64,000 bases of DNA from Crossiella cryophila (lineage in GTDB: Bacteria; Actinomycetota; Actinomycetes; Mycobacteriales; Pseudonocardiaceae), in contig NZ_JACHMH010000001.1 in the NCBI RefSeq assembly GCF_014204915.1, forward strand, positions 7,837,501-7,901,500, read 5' to 3'. Shown in pieces: positions 8,901 to 16,590 of this stretch. The notes under the pieces are model-generated. The model did not search any database and was not told the origin of the DNA. It saw only the letters and a program-made list of their open reading frames with translations. A program made the position numbers and the translations under genes. Within the stretch, counting starts at the first letter, position 1; the number at the start of each line of letters is the position of its first letter.

Positions 8901-9788
8901 TCAGTCCAGATCGGACTCGTTGGCGCGGGCGAGTCGCAACTGGATGAAGGTGACCACGATGAGCATCGCGAACAGGGTCAGCGACATCGTGGCGGCGTAG
9001 CCGAAGTCGAACTGGCTGAACGCCTTGTTGTAGATGTACATGTTGAGCACGTTGGAGGCATTGGCCGGGCCGCCCTTGGTGGTGACCTGGACGATGTCGA
9101 AGATCTGGAAGGCGCTGATGATGTTCAGGATGACCACCATCGCCAGCACCGGCCGCAGCAGCGGCAGGGTGAGGTGCCGGAACATCTTCAGTTCGCTGGC
9201 CCCGTCCACCCGCCCGGCCTCGTACACGGTGGCCGGGATGGCCTGCAGCCCGGCGAAGACCAGCACCGCGTAGTAGCCCATCCACTTCCACACGTTGATC
9301 ACCGCGAGGGTGGGGATGGCCCAGCCCTCGTTGAAGAAGAACACCGGCTGCCCGAACAGCTCGCGCAGCCACACGTTCACGATGCCCAGCTGCGGGTCCA
9401 GCATGAGCTGCCACACCAGTGCGGCCACCACGCCGGAGATGAGAAACGGCAGGATGATCACGCCGCGGATGAGCACCGACTGGGTCAGCCGGTGCAGCAT
9501 CACCGCGGTCAGCACGGACAGGAACACCCCGAGCAGCACCGAGAGCACCACGAACTGCACGGTGATGCCCAGTGCGTTCCAGAAGACGTCGTCCTGCCAG
9601 AGTTGCCGGAAGTTGTCCAGACCGATCCACTTCGGCGGGGTGAGCACGTGGAACTCGGTGAAACTGAGGTAGACCCCGCGCAGTGCCGGGTAGGCGAAGA
9701 ACACGCCGAAGCCCAGCAGCGCGGGCGCCACCAGCAGCCAGGCCACCGGGGTGTCCCGGCGCCGGATCCTGTTGCGTCGCAAGGTCAT
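8901..9788 (-). CDS. ABC sugar transporter permease, MalF-like
   Basis: 295 residues with six predicted membrane segments, starting with VAWLLVAPALLGFGVFFAYP. The EAA loop reads YEAGRVDGASELKMFRHLTLP, typical of the MalF-side carbohydrate permease. I chose the ATG at 9788 because GAGGTGA lies at good spacing in front of it. A GTG at 9797, one base after the previous stop, would add three residues. The gene follows the GH27 gene almost without gap, so the secreted glycosidase and the importer are probably made together. Confidence 0.92.
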   Translation of the reverse strand: MTLRRNRIRRRDTPVAWLLVAPALLGFGVFFAYPALRGVYLSFTEFHVLTPPKWIGLDNFRQLWQDDVFWNALGITVQFVVLSVLLGVFLSVLTAVMLHRLTQSVLIRGVIILPFLISGVVAALVWQLMLDPQLGIVNVWLRELFGQPVFFFNEGWAIPTLAVINVWKWMGYYAVLVFAGLQAIPATVYEAGRVDGASELKMFRHLTLPLLRPVLAMVVILNIISAFQIFDIVQVTTKGGPANASNVLNMYIYNKAFSQFDFGYAATMSLTLFAMLIVVTFIQLRLARANESDLD

Positions 9789-9798
9789 CGGAGTCACC

Positions 9799-11832
9799 TC
9801 AGACCGTGATCTTGTCGATGTCGGCGACGTACTCGCGGGGATTGCCGAACCGCACCGCGTTGGCGCCCGCCTTGAGCCGCACCGGCACGGTGATCCGCTG
9901 GGTGCGGTCCCACTCGTTGTCGTTGCTGCCCGGCATCGGGATCTGGATCTCCTGCTCCCCCGCGGAGAGCACGGCGACCCGGCCGGAGTCGGCGGCCACG
10001 TAGTCGATGGTCATCAGGTAGGTGCCGTCGGCCGGGACGGTGACCGCGGGGAAGGTGAGGGTTCCGGTGCCGCCGAGGTTGCCCGCCTTGCCGCCCTGGG
10101 AACATCCGGAGCAGCCCGACCTCCCGGCACCGCCCGTCAGCACGTTGGCCTGGTCCTCACCCTCGTAGCCGCGCGGACCGCCGGAGACAGTGGCCGGGAA
10201 CTCGCTGCTGGGCAAGGATTTCCGGCCGTCCTTGCCAACGGCGAGCACGGTGATCCGGTGGGCGCTGCCCGGTTCCAGGCCGGTGAGGGTGACCGCGGGG
10301 CCGGGCACGGTGAGCACCCGGTTGCCGTCCAGCAGCACGTCGTAGCCGCTGATCCCCTTGCGGTAGGCGGAAGGTTGCCAGGCCAGGGCGAGGCTGCCCG
10401 CACCGGTTCCGGTGCCGCGGATGATCGTGGGGATCGTCGGCCGATCACCACGGTCTGGCGGCGTGACCCGCAGCAGCCGGGAACCGTGTGCGGGCAGTTG
10501 GGCCGAGAACCCGTTGACGCGGCCGAGTTCCCGGTGGCTCCAGAGGTCACGCACCCTGGCCTCGCCGGTGAAACCGAGGTCCCGCCAGTCCGCGCGCACG
10601 GTGGCCGGGGCCGCGCCGAGGTTGAACAGCGCGACTGTGTAGCTGCCGTCGTCGTCGCGCGCGTACCAGACCTGCTGATCACCGGCCTGACTCACCGGGC
10701 GGGCGGGTTTCCCGGCCTGGTTGACACCGATCACCTCGTCGTTGGTGATCAACGAGAGGCCATAGCTGTCCAATTTGGTCAGATCATCGCCGAGGTAGAG
10801 CGGACTGGCCTGAATGGCCCAGAACGTCATATGGCTCTGGCGTTCCGCCTCGGTGAGTCCGTCCATCTCGCCGTTGCCGACGTTGACCGAGTCCAGGTTG
10901 TTCCAGTGCCCCGGCCCGGCGTCGTCGATCCACTGCACCACATCGGTCCAGCGCTGCCGCACCGACTGGTCCCACTTGACCAGGGTCTCGCAGTAGCACT
11001 CGACGTCGGTGTCGATCCGCCAGCCGGTGGTGTGCTGCTTCCACTCGGCGGCCTTGGTGTGGGTCAGCGCCCAGGAGATGAGGAACTCCATCGGCCGCCC
11101 GGTCCGCTTGATCGCCCGCGACCAGGCGGCCACATCGGCGGTGTTGTCGTAGTTGGGGCCGCCCTTGAACGAACCGGGGCCGACGCCGTCCAGCTTCAGC
11201 AGGTCCACGCCCCAGCCTGCCAGGTGCGCGGCGAGGGAGTCCAGGTACTTCTCGGCGCAGGGCTTGCCGAAGTCCATCCGGTAGGCGCTGTCCCAGCCGT
11301 TGGTGCGGCGCAGATCCGGGTAGACGATGTCCCTGGTGTGGCAGCCCGGCGCGCCGAAGATCGGCGTGGCGCCGTCGCGGTAGGCCGCCGGGTCGAGGCC
11401 GACCGCGAGGTAGGAACCCATCTTGAGGCCCTTGCGGTGCAGGTGGTCGCCGAGGAACTTGATGCCACGCGGAAAGGTCTTCGGATTGGCCAAGGGCCGC
11501 CCGTACTCGTCGAATCCACCGGCCCACCCGGCGTCCACGTTCACGTACTCATAGCCGTGCTTGCGCAGCTTCGCGGCCATGACATCGGCCTGGGCCAGCA
11601 CGTTCTGCTCGGTCAGCCAGCTCGCCGGACCGGTCGGGTTGACCCCGGGGTACTTGGTGGCCTGCAGACTCCAGCTGCTCCAACCCAGGTACGGCTTCTG
11701 CGCGACCTTGCCCGCCGAGATGTCCACTGTGGACTCTGCCGGCGCCGCGGTCGCGGTGACCGGTTGCAGTAGTGCCAGGGTCAGCGCGCCCGTGCTGAGC
11801 ACCGCCGCGGCCCGTAACCGACCGACTCCCAT
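9799..11832 (-). CDS. secreted alpha-galactosidase, GH27, with fibronectin-III-like and CBM35-like domains
   Basis: 677 residues. A Sec signal peptide (about residues 1-30, hydrophobic VLSTGALTLALLQP, ATAA before the mature end) predicts export. The GH27 barrel (about 40-430) shows YLGWSSWS at its start, YVNVDAGW, the nucleophile Asp in LLKLDG (about 215) and the acid/base Asp in RIDTDVE (about 274-276). A beta-sandwich with a fibronectin-III feel follows (about 470-560, GYDVLLDGNRV). The C-terminal ~120 residues, starting YEGEDQANVL and ending ADIDKITV, look like a CBM35-type carbohydrate-binding module. The ATG at 11832 has an AGGGCGAGG site. It would clip galactose outside the cell before import. 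The module names are inferences from pattern. Confidence 0.88.
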   Translation of the reverse strand: MGVGRLRAAAVLSTGALTLALLQPVTATAAPAESTVDISAGKVAQKPYLGWSSWSLQATKYPGVNPTGPASWLTEQNVLAQADVMAAKLRKHGYEYVNVDAGWAGGFDEYGRPLANPKTFPRGIKFLGDHLHRKGLKMGSYLAVGLDPAAYRDGATPIFGAPGCHTRDIVYPDLRRTNGWDSAYRMDFGKPCAEKYLDSLAAHLAGWGVDLLKLDGVGPGSFKGGPNYDNTADVAAWSRAIKRTGRPMEFLISWALTHTKAAEWKQHTTGWRIDTDVECYCETLVKWDQSVRQRWTDVVQWIDDAGPGHWNNLDSVNVGNGEMDGLTEAERQSHMTFWAIQASPLYLGDDLTKLDSYGLSLITNDEVIGVNQAGKPARPVSQAGDQQVWYARDDDGSYTVALFNLGAAPATVRADWRDLGFTGEARVRDLWSHRELGRVNGFSAQLPAHGSRLLRVTPPDRGDRPTIPTIIRGTGTGAGSLALAWQPSAYRKGISGYDVLLDGNRVLTVPGPAVTLTGLEPGSAHRITVLAVGKDGRKSLPSSEFPATVSGGPRGYEGEDQANVLTGGAGRSGCSGCSQGGKAGNLGGTGTLTFPAVTVPADGTYLMTIDYVAADSGRVAVLSAGEQEIQIPMPGSNDNEWDRTQRITVPVRLKAGANAVRFGNPREYVADIDKITV

Positions 11833-11857
11833 GTCCTCGCCCTTTCGCCGCGCTGGG

Positions 11858-12946
11858 TCAGGCGATCCGCAGATCGTCCATGGCATCCCGGTCCCAGGCG
11901 ATGCCCAGGCCGGGGGTCTCCGGCGCGACCGCGTGACCGTCCACAATGGTCAGCTCCGCCGTGGTGATCGCCCGCAACTGCGGGATGTGCTCGACGTAGC
12001 GGCCGTTGGGCACCGCCGCGGCCAGGCTCACGTGCAGTTCCATCAGGAAGTGCGGGCACACGGCCACGTTGAACGCCTCGGCCAGGTGCGCCACCTTGAG
12101 CCACGGGGTGATACCGCCGATCCGGGCCACGTCCACCTGCACGATCCCGGCCGCGCCGCGTTGCAGGTACTCGCGGAACTGGGCGATCGAGTACAGCGAT
12201 TCGCCCACCGCGATCGGGATGCTGGTCGCGGCGGCCAGCCGCTCGTGCCCGGCCAGGTCGTCGGCCGGCAGTGGTTCCTCCAGCCAGCCCAGGTCGACCT
12301 GCTCGAACAGCCGGGCCCGCCGGATCGCCTCGGCCGCGGTCATCGACTGGTTGGCGTCCACCATGAGCGCGAACTCCGGCCCGACAGCGGCCCGCACCGC
12401 GTGCAACCTGGCCAGGTCCTCGGCCGCGTTGGGTTTGCCCACCTTGACCTTCACCCCGCGCCACCCGGCCGCGGCCGCCGCGACCGCCCCGGCGACCAGC
12501 TCGTCGGCGCTCAGGTGCAGCCAGCCGCCCTCGGTGTCGTAGGCGGGCACCCGGGAGCGGAAGCCACCGGCCATGCGCCACAACGGTTCCCCGGCGCGCA
12601 GGCAGCGCAGGTCCCACAGCGCGGTGTCCACCGCGGCCAGGGCCAGGGAGGTGATCGCGCCGACCGTGGTGGAACGGGTGGAGGCGAACAGCTGCTGCCA
12701 CAACGATTCGATCAGCCGGGTGTCCACGCCTTCCAGCTGTGGCAGCAGGTGGTCGCGCAGCAGGGCGAGTACCGCGGAGCCGCCGGTGCCGATGGTGTAG
12801 CTGTAGCCCAGCCCGACCGCGCCGTCCTCGGTGGTGATCTCCACGAACACGGTCTCCTGGGCCCGGAAGGCCTGAACCGCGTCGGTGCGCACCCGCTCCA
12901 CCTCAAGCTCGACCAGGAACGCCGCCGCCCTGCGCACCGTCGCCAC
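11858..12946 (-). CDS. enolase-superfamily (mandelate racemase/muconate lactonizing type) sugar-acid dehydratase
   Basis: About 362 residues. The metal ligands of the barrel are visible as VDANQS, WLEEPLP and VGESLY. The KVKVG motif supplies the KxK Lys pair, and VDVARIGG plus CPHFLMELH provide the Asp/His dyad of the mandelate racemase subgroup. Such enzymes usually dehydrate sugar acids (fuconate, galactonate, galactarate) or epimerise acids. I took the GTG at 12946, preceded by GGGAG, because the family usually starts just before the VATVRRAAAFLVE stretch. An upstream start at 13063 would add 39 low-complexity residues and bury the dyad at 12970. It is first in the carbohydrate locus. The exact substrate is unknown. 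Confidence 0.85.
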   Translation of the reverse strand: MATVRRAAAFLVELEVERVRTDAVQAFRAQETVFVEITTEDGAVGLGYSYTIGTGGSAVLALLRDHLLPQLEGVDTRLIESLWQQLFASTRSTTVGAITSLALAAVDTALWDLRCLRAGEPLWRMAGGFRSRVPAYDTEGGWLHLSADELVAGAVAAAAAGWRGVKVKVGKPNAAEDLARLHAVRAAVGPEFALMVDANQSMTAAEAIRRARLFEQVDLGWLEEPLPADDLAGHERLAAATSIPIAVGESLYSIAQFREYLQRGAAGIVQVDVARIGGITPWLKVAHLAEAFNVAVCPHFLMELHVSLAAAVPNGRYVEHIPQLRAITTAELTIVDGHAVAPETPGLGIAWDRDAMDDLRIA

Positions 12947-12969
12947 TCGCAGCTCCCGCCGTCTCCATG

Positions 12970-12983
12970 GATCGTATAGGATC
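12970..12983. promoter_or_regulatory. near-perfect dyad upstream of the carbohydrate operon (candidate GntR/FCD operator)
   Basis: GATCGTATAGGATC differs at one base from the perfect palindrome GATCGTATACGATC. On the minus strand it also offers TATACGAT as a possible -10 region. It lies 24 bases upstream of the chosen GTG of the first gene. Many GntR/FCD operators are short dyads around GTATAC, so the GntR protein at 398-1072 is the natural candidate to bind it. Binding is inferred, not shown. Confidence 0.45.
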
Positions 12984-13099
12984 GTGGAAAACGCATTCTT
13001 GGGAGCGGGCGGCCTCGCTGTCAACACCCCACGCGAAACCGTGCCCCGCGGGACACGGGACACGGCACGCGTTGCCAGGTAGGTGGAAACCCGCCGTGA

Positions 13100-14134
13100 T
13101 CAGCGGTGGGAGGCGCTCGCGTAGAGCTTGCCGGTGATCGCCGGGGTGAACTGCGGTCCGGTCAGGAACCGGGTGCACCCGGGTGCGGGCTGCTGGCCCG
13201 GCCGCGGCGACTCACAGCGGTTGCCCTTGCCGTCGAGGTAGCCGCCCTGGGTGTTGACGCCGACCACGGCGCCCAGGCCGAGGTGGTCGTTGAGCAGGGC
13301 GATCCGCGGCCCGCCACTGGACCCGCCGCCCATATCGCAGCCGAGGCCCCACATGTCCGGCGACGAGGGGTGTTCGGCGTCGCCGAGGTCGCGTCGCGGC
13401 GTGCCCCAGCACTTGGCCAGTCGCATCCCGGTGAACTCCGGCCGGCCCTGGTGCCCCGGCTTGCGCGCGGCCCGCGGGTAGCCGAACTCGGTCGCGGGCA
13501 GCCCGCCCGGCAGGCCGATCGCCAGGCTCTGCGCGATCACCCCGTCCTCGGCCTTGCGACCCTTGGCATCCGGGCCGAGCACCACGAATGCCTGGTCGAA
13601 GTTGCTCTGCTGGTCATCCTCGCGCCAGGTGCGGTGCACGACGAGACTGCGGGCCACGAACGCGCCGTTGGGCATGGTGTTGTCCCGGAACCCTGGCGCC
13701 CACAACACCTTCTCGTGCCACTGCGGGTCCCGCCCGAGCAGGTCCGCGGTGTGCACGCAGTGCCCGCCGGTCACCAGGGTGCTGCGGTTGGCCGAGCGGA
13801 CCAGGGTGGCGGTGCAGCTGGAGTCCTCGCCCCGCCCTACGAAGAAGAGCCGACCAACCGTTCGGTCGAGGGCGGTGCCCGGCGGCACGCTCGCCCCGTC
13901 CGGCCCGTTCTCCGGCGGCCCGCCCGGCCCGGGATCGCCGACCTCCAGGCGGGCGATCCGCTCCGGCGTCCAGTAGTCGCGCACGGCCTGCTGTTCGGCC
14001 GCGGACTGGGCGAGGTCGTGCACCAGCACGTCCTCCGGCGCGGCGGTGGCGACCGGGCTGATCAGGCTCGCGCCCAAGGCAAGCAGGGCGATGGCCACGG
14101 TCCGCGACCGCCCCCGGAACTCGAAGTTCGTCAT
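13100..14134 (-). CDS. secreted trypsin-like serine protease (S1 family)
   Basis: 344 residues. A signal peptide (VAIALLALGASLISPVATAA) indicates secretion. A propeptide-like stretch of about 60 residues precedes the protease domain. The triad is visible as VTGGHCVHT (His), NFDQAFVVL (Asp) and MGGGSSGGPRI (Ser in GxSGGP). Cys residues around SSCTATLV/GGHC and CWGTP/GCDMG could form the disulfides usual in exported S1 proteases. The gene stands alone. Its upstream region has two direct repeats of TGTTTGGAA at an 11-base period (14158-14177), which hints at control by an OmpR-class response regulator. It resembles the second S1 protease at 21973 in layout. Confidence 0.88.
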   Translation of the reverse strand: MTNFEFRGRSRTVAIALLALGASLISPVATAAPEDVLVHDLAQSAAEQQAVRDYWTPERIARLEVGDPGPGGPPENGPDGASVPPGTALDRTVGRLFFVGRGEDSSCTATLVRSANRSTLVTGGHCVHTADLLGRDPQWHEKVLWAPGFRDNTMPNGAFVARSLVVHRTWREDDQQSNFDQAFVVLGPDAKGRKAEDGVIAQSLAIGLPGGLPATEFGYPRAARKPGHQGRPEFTGMRLAKCWGTPRRDLGDAEHPSSPDMWGLGCDMGGGSSGGPRIALLNDHLGLGAVVGVNTQGGYLDGKGNRCESPRPGQQPAPGCTRFLTGPQFTPAITGKLYASASHR

Positions 14135-14157
14135 GTCGGGGGATGCTCACCGACCGG

Positions 14158-14177
14158 TGTTTGGAACCTGTTTGGAA
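14158..14177. promoter_or_regulatory. 11-bp-period direct repeat in front of the protease gene
   Basis: TGTTTGGAA occurs at 14158-14166 and again at 14169-14177, exactly one helical turn apart, 24 bases upstream of the protease ATG. On the coding strand it reads as tandem TTCCAAACA boxes. Tandem boxes spaced 11 bases apart are characteristic of OmpR/PhoP-class response regulators. The regulator is unknown. Confidence 0.4.
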
Positions 14178-14240
14178 ACGGTGATGATCTCGTCTGTCAC
14201 ACCATCCGGGCAGCCGGTTCCGCCAGCGCCGCGAACGTCA

Positions 14241-14246
14241 TAAAGT
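14241..14246 (+). promoter_or_regulatory. -10 element for a probable leaderless transcript
   Basis: TAAAGT fits the TANNNT consensus of actinobacterial -10 elements and lies seven bases in front of the ATG at 14254. Transcription would therefore start at or next to the start codon, which would explain why no ribosome-binding site is visible. The -35 region (TTCCGC near 14218) is weak. Confidence 0.45.
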
Positions 14247-14253
14247 GCACGCC

Positions 14254-14364
14254 ATGTCACAGCCTGTTTCCGACCCCCAGCCCAACCCCTCCGCCCCGGC
14301 CCCGAAGCCGATGGAGGACACCCTGACCATGAGCCTGGAAGAACTCCGAGCCCTGATCGACTGA
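14254..14364 (+). CDS. 36-residue peptide, possible leaderless mini-gene
   Basis: The reading frame starts MSQPVSDPQPNPSAPAPKP and continues with an acidic amphipathic end, MEDTLTMSLEELRALID. The first half is Pro/Ser/Ala-rich and probably disordered; the second half is a likely short helix. A TANNNT -10 element sits at leaderless spacing in front, and a strong 11-bp hairpin follows 21 bases after the stop, so promoter, frame and terminator form one compact unit. There is no signal peptide and no Cys. I do not recognise a family. A RiPP-like precursor or a small regulatory protein are possibilities, but no modifying enzyme of a known RiPP class is adjacent. Confidence 0.5.
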   Translation: MSQPVSDPQPNPSAPAPKPMEDTLTMSLEELRALID

Positions 14365-14385
14365 CCCGGCCATCGCACGCCACCG

Positions 14386-14413
14386 GATCCCACCTGCGCC
14401 GCCAGGTGGGATC
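14386..14413 (+). terminator. hairpin terminator after the 36-residue peptide gene
   Basis: GATCCCACCTG pairs perfectly with CAGGTGGGATC around a six-base CGCCGC loop, an 11-bp stem. There is no T tract, as is common in actinobacteria. It lies between the peptide gene and the convergent minus-strand gene at 14459, so it could serve both. Confidence 0.75.
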
Positions 14414-14458
14414 ATCCGTGTCTACGCCCGCTGGACAGCCTGCGGCGCAACGGAACCG

Positions 14459-14797
14459 CTAGTCGAGGACGACCTCGATGTCCGCGGTGGCCACGGTCCG
14501 CGGACCTTCCAGCACCAGCAGCCGGGCGCCGGCACGCAGGTGCGGCCGCATGAGATCCGGCGCGAGGAAGCCGACCAGGCACCGCCGCCGACCATCCGGT
14601 AGGCACTCGGTCTCCTGGAGCAGCACGGTGTGCGCCTCGGTCGGCGGCCGGGGCTGGTCCAGCGGGTCGCGTTCAGACTGGAAGGACGCGGTGGACCGGT
14701 AGACCGTCGCGGTCGGCGGCCCGCTCTGGCGACCACCCTCCGCCGCGGTCAGCCAGCGGACCAGCGCCTGGGCCAGCGGCCGCTCGATTCGCTGCAT
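14459..14797 (-). CDS. small unknown protein with an EF-Tu-like beta-barrel signature
   Basis: 112 residues from the ATG at 14797 (MQRIERPLAQALVRWL). The C-terminal part, LRAGARLLVLEGPRTVATADI, resembles the 'LRPGDRFELREGRRVVGTG' style segment of beta-barrel domains in translation-factor relatives found as short actinobacterial proteins. That similarity is an impression from pattern only. There is no signal peptide or membrane segment. The gene converges on the terminator at 14386-14413. It ends 87 bases upstream of the ligase stop region and has no evident operon partner. Function unknown. Confidence 0.6.
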   Translation of the reverse strand: MQRIERPLAQALVRWLTAAEGGRQSGPPTATVYRSTASFQSERDPLDQPRPPTEAHTVLLQETECLPDGRRRCLVGFLAPDLMRPHLRAGARLLVLEGPRTVATADIEVVLD

Positions 14798-14884
14798 CCC
14801 CGGATCATGCTGGAGGCAGCCCGCCCGCGCAGTGGATTTCCGCACCCCGCCCGACCGGTCGGTAGGGACGCGATCCGCCGCCGC

Positions 14885-16378
14885 TCACTGCCGCGGCAAC
14901 TCCGTCAGCAGCGCCCGCTTGTCCGGCTTGCCACTGGGTGCCACCGGCACCGACTCGCGCACCGCGATGGTCGCGGGCACCGCCGCCGCCCCCAGTTCCG
15001 CCGCCACCCGCGCCCGCAGCTCGGCCAGGTCCGGCACCCGCCCCCGCACCGGCACCACGAACGCGTGCGCCGCCTCCCCGGTCCGTTCGTCCGGCGCCCC
15101 CACCACATATGCCTGATCCACGTCCGGATGGCTGGCCAGTGCCTGCTCGATCGCGCCCGCGTAATGGATGATCGCGTTGACGATCACCACGTCCCTGGCC
15201 CGGCCGGTCAGGTACAGGTACCCGTTCTCGTCCAGGCGGCCCAGGTCACGGGTGCGGAGCCAGCCGTCCTGGAGGATCTCCCCGGTCTGCCCGGGGTCGT
15301 CCCAGTAGCCGACCGTCTGGTAGGCGGCCCTGACCCAGATCTCGCCGGAGGTGCCGGCCGGGACGGGGTTGTGCTGGGGGTCGCGGATCTCCAGGGTGAC
15401 GGCCGGGTAGGGCTTGCCTACCGATCGGATGGTTTCCGGGTGGGCGGCGACGTCGGTGGGGGTCAGCAGGGCGAGCAGGCCGACCTCGGTCTGACCGTAG
15501 GCCTGGTGGATCGCGGGCCCGATGCGTTGGTATGCCTCGGTCAGCCGGTGCGGGGCCAGCGGTGAGCCGGAGACGATCAGGGCACGCAAGGTGCCGAGGT
15601 CGACCTCCTTGGTGCGCAGGGTGTCCAGCACGTGGTGCAGCCGCGGCACGGTGAGCATGCTGGCGGTGATCCGCAGGTCCTCGATCACCGAGGGGAAGTC
15701 GGGCAGCCCCTGTGGGATCACCGCGGTGCCGCCGGAGCACAGGCACAGCCCGAGGAACTCCTGCATGACCGCGCTGCTCAGCGTGCCGAAGAGCAGGAAC
15801 CGGCGGAACGCCTCGGCCAGCCGGATCGCCGGAGCCGTCCAGGTCTCGGGATTCCACGACCACTGGGTGGTCAGCGCGCCGTAGGTGAGCGCGGCGCGCT
15901 TGGGGGTGCCGGTGCTGCCGCTGGTGAGGATGAGCAGCGCGACGTCCGCCGGATCGCCGGTGGCCACCGGTTCCTCATAGCCACCGAGCAGGTCCGGTCC
16001 CAGGCACAGGAACTGGACCTCGCCCGCGGCGGTCCGTAGGTCCGGGGTGTCGGTGGTGTGGTCGATGACCAGTGCGTCCAGCCCGGCCAGCGCGGCAGGA
16101 AGCTGGGTGGCACTCAGGCCGGGCCGCAGGCCCAGCACCCGGCAGCCGAGGGTCAGCGCGGCCAGGTGCAGCGCGAACGCGTCCGGGGTGACCGCGGTGG
16201 ACACCCCGAGTCCGCTGCCCCGCCCCAGCCCGGCGGCGCGCAGGCCACCGCGGAACCGGCCGACCAGGTCGAGCAGTTCGGCGCGGGTGAGCACCCGGGA
16301 GCCGTGCTCGAACGCGGGCGCGTCGGGGGCGCCGGCCAGGGCGTCCAGCAGGGACTGGGGGTAGACACCGCTGCGCAT
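14885..16378 (-). CDS. AMP-forming acyl/aryl-CoA ligase or adenylation enzyme
   Basis: 497 residues. Core motifs of the adenylate-forming (ANL) superfamily are in order: LILTSGSTGTPKRA (A3), AYGQTEVGLL (A5), TRDLGRLDENGYLYLTGRARD (A7-A8) and PSGKPDKRALL with the A10 Lys. There is no carrier domain, so it is stand-alone and should activate a carboxylic acid as adenylate, then pass it to CoA or a carrier. The ATG at 16378 was chosen over an upstream frame extension because the upstream sequence is palindrome-rich regulatory DNA. It is divergent from the FAD/FMN/P450/antiporter genes, sharing a 212-base control region. The acid it activates is unknown. Confidence 0.88.
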   Translation of the reverse strand: MRSGVYPQSLLDALAGAPDAPAFEHGSRVLTRAELLDLVGRFRGGLRAAGLGRGSGLGVSTAVTPDAFALHLAALTLGCRVLGLRPGLSATQLPAALAGLDALVIDHTTDTPDLRTAAGEVQFLCLGPDLLGGYEEPVATGDPADVALLILTSGSTGTPKRAALTYGALTTQWSWNPETWTAPAIRLAEAFRRFLLFGTLSSAVMQEFLGLCLCSGGTAVIPQGLPDFPSVIEDLRITASMLTVPRLHHVLDTLRTKEVDLGTLRALIVSGSPLAPHRLTEAYQRIGPAIHQAYGQTEVGLLALLTPTDVAAHPETIRSVGKPYPAVTLEIRDPQHNPVPAGTSGEIWVRAAYQTVGYWDDPGQTGEILQDGWLRTRDLGRLDENGYLYLTGRARDVVIVNAIIHYAGAIEQALASHPDVDQAYVVGAPDERTGEAAHAFVVPVRGRVPDLAELRARVAAELGAAAVPATIAVRESVPVAPSGKPDKRALLTELPRQ

Positions 16379-16442
16379 GAGCCGACTCCTACCACCGCCG
16401 GTCGCACCCGCCGATAGCCGACAGAATGTCGACAGCAAATTA

Positions 16443-16456
16443 GGGCCGATCGGCCC
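16443..16456. promoter_or_regulatory. perfect palindrome GGGCCGATCGGCCC in the divergent promoter region
   Basis: A 14-base perfect palindrome sits 65 bases upstream of the ligase ATG. Its CCGAT core recurs in the inverted repeat at 16518-16559 and singly near 16471, so the region looks like a cluster of related operator half-sites. No regulator gene is present in the cluster. Confidence 0.4.
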
Positions 16457-16517
16457 ACTCCGTAACTTGATCCGATTTGTTTCGCCACCTACTTTTGACT
16501 GTGAACCAGATCACCTG

Positions 16518-16559
16518 GTGCCGATACACTGCCGTTGTTGACTATTAAAGGATCGGCAC
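16518..16559. promoter_or_regulatory. inverted repeat GTGCCGAT / ATCGGCAC in front of the FAD oxidoreductase gene
   Basis: GTGCCGAT (16518-16525) and ATCGGCAC (16552-16559) form 8-bp perfect arms separated by 26 bases. A TTGACT hexamer (16538-16543) lies between the arms and could be a -35 element for the plus-strand genes. The arms share the CCGAT core with the palindrome at 16443. Confidence 0.4.
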
Positions 16560-16590
16560 GTCGTCTCGTTCACGGATGTGGAGAAATCAG

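Noticed and set aside
13040-13070. GTGCC/GGCAC-containing repeats as a terminator of the enolase gene region
   Set aside because: They lie upstream of that gene and downstream of nothing on the plus strand; pairing is short and ambiguous.
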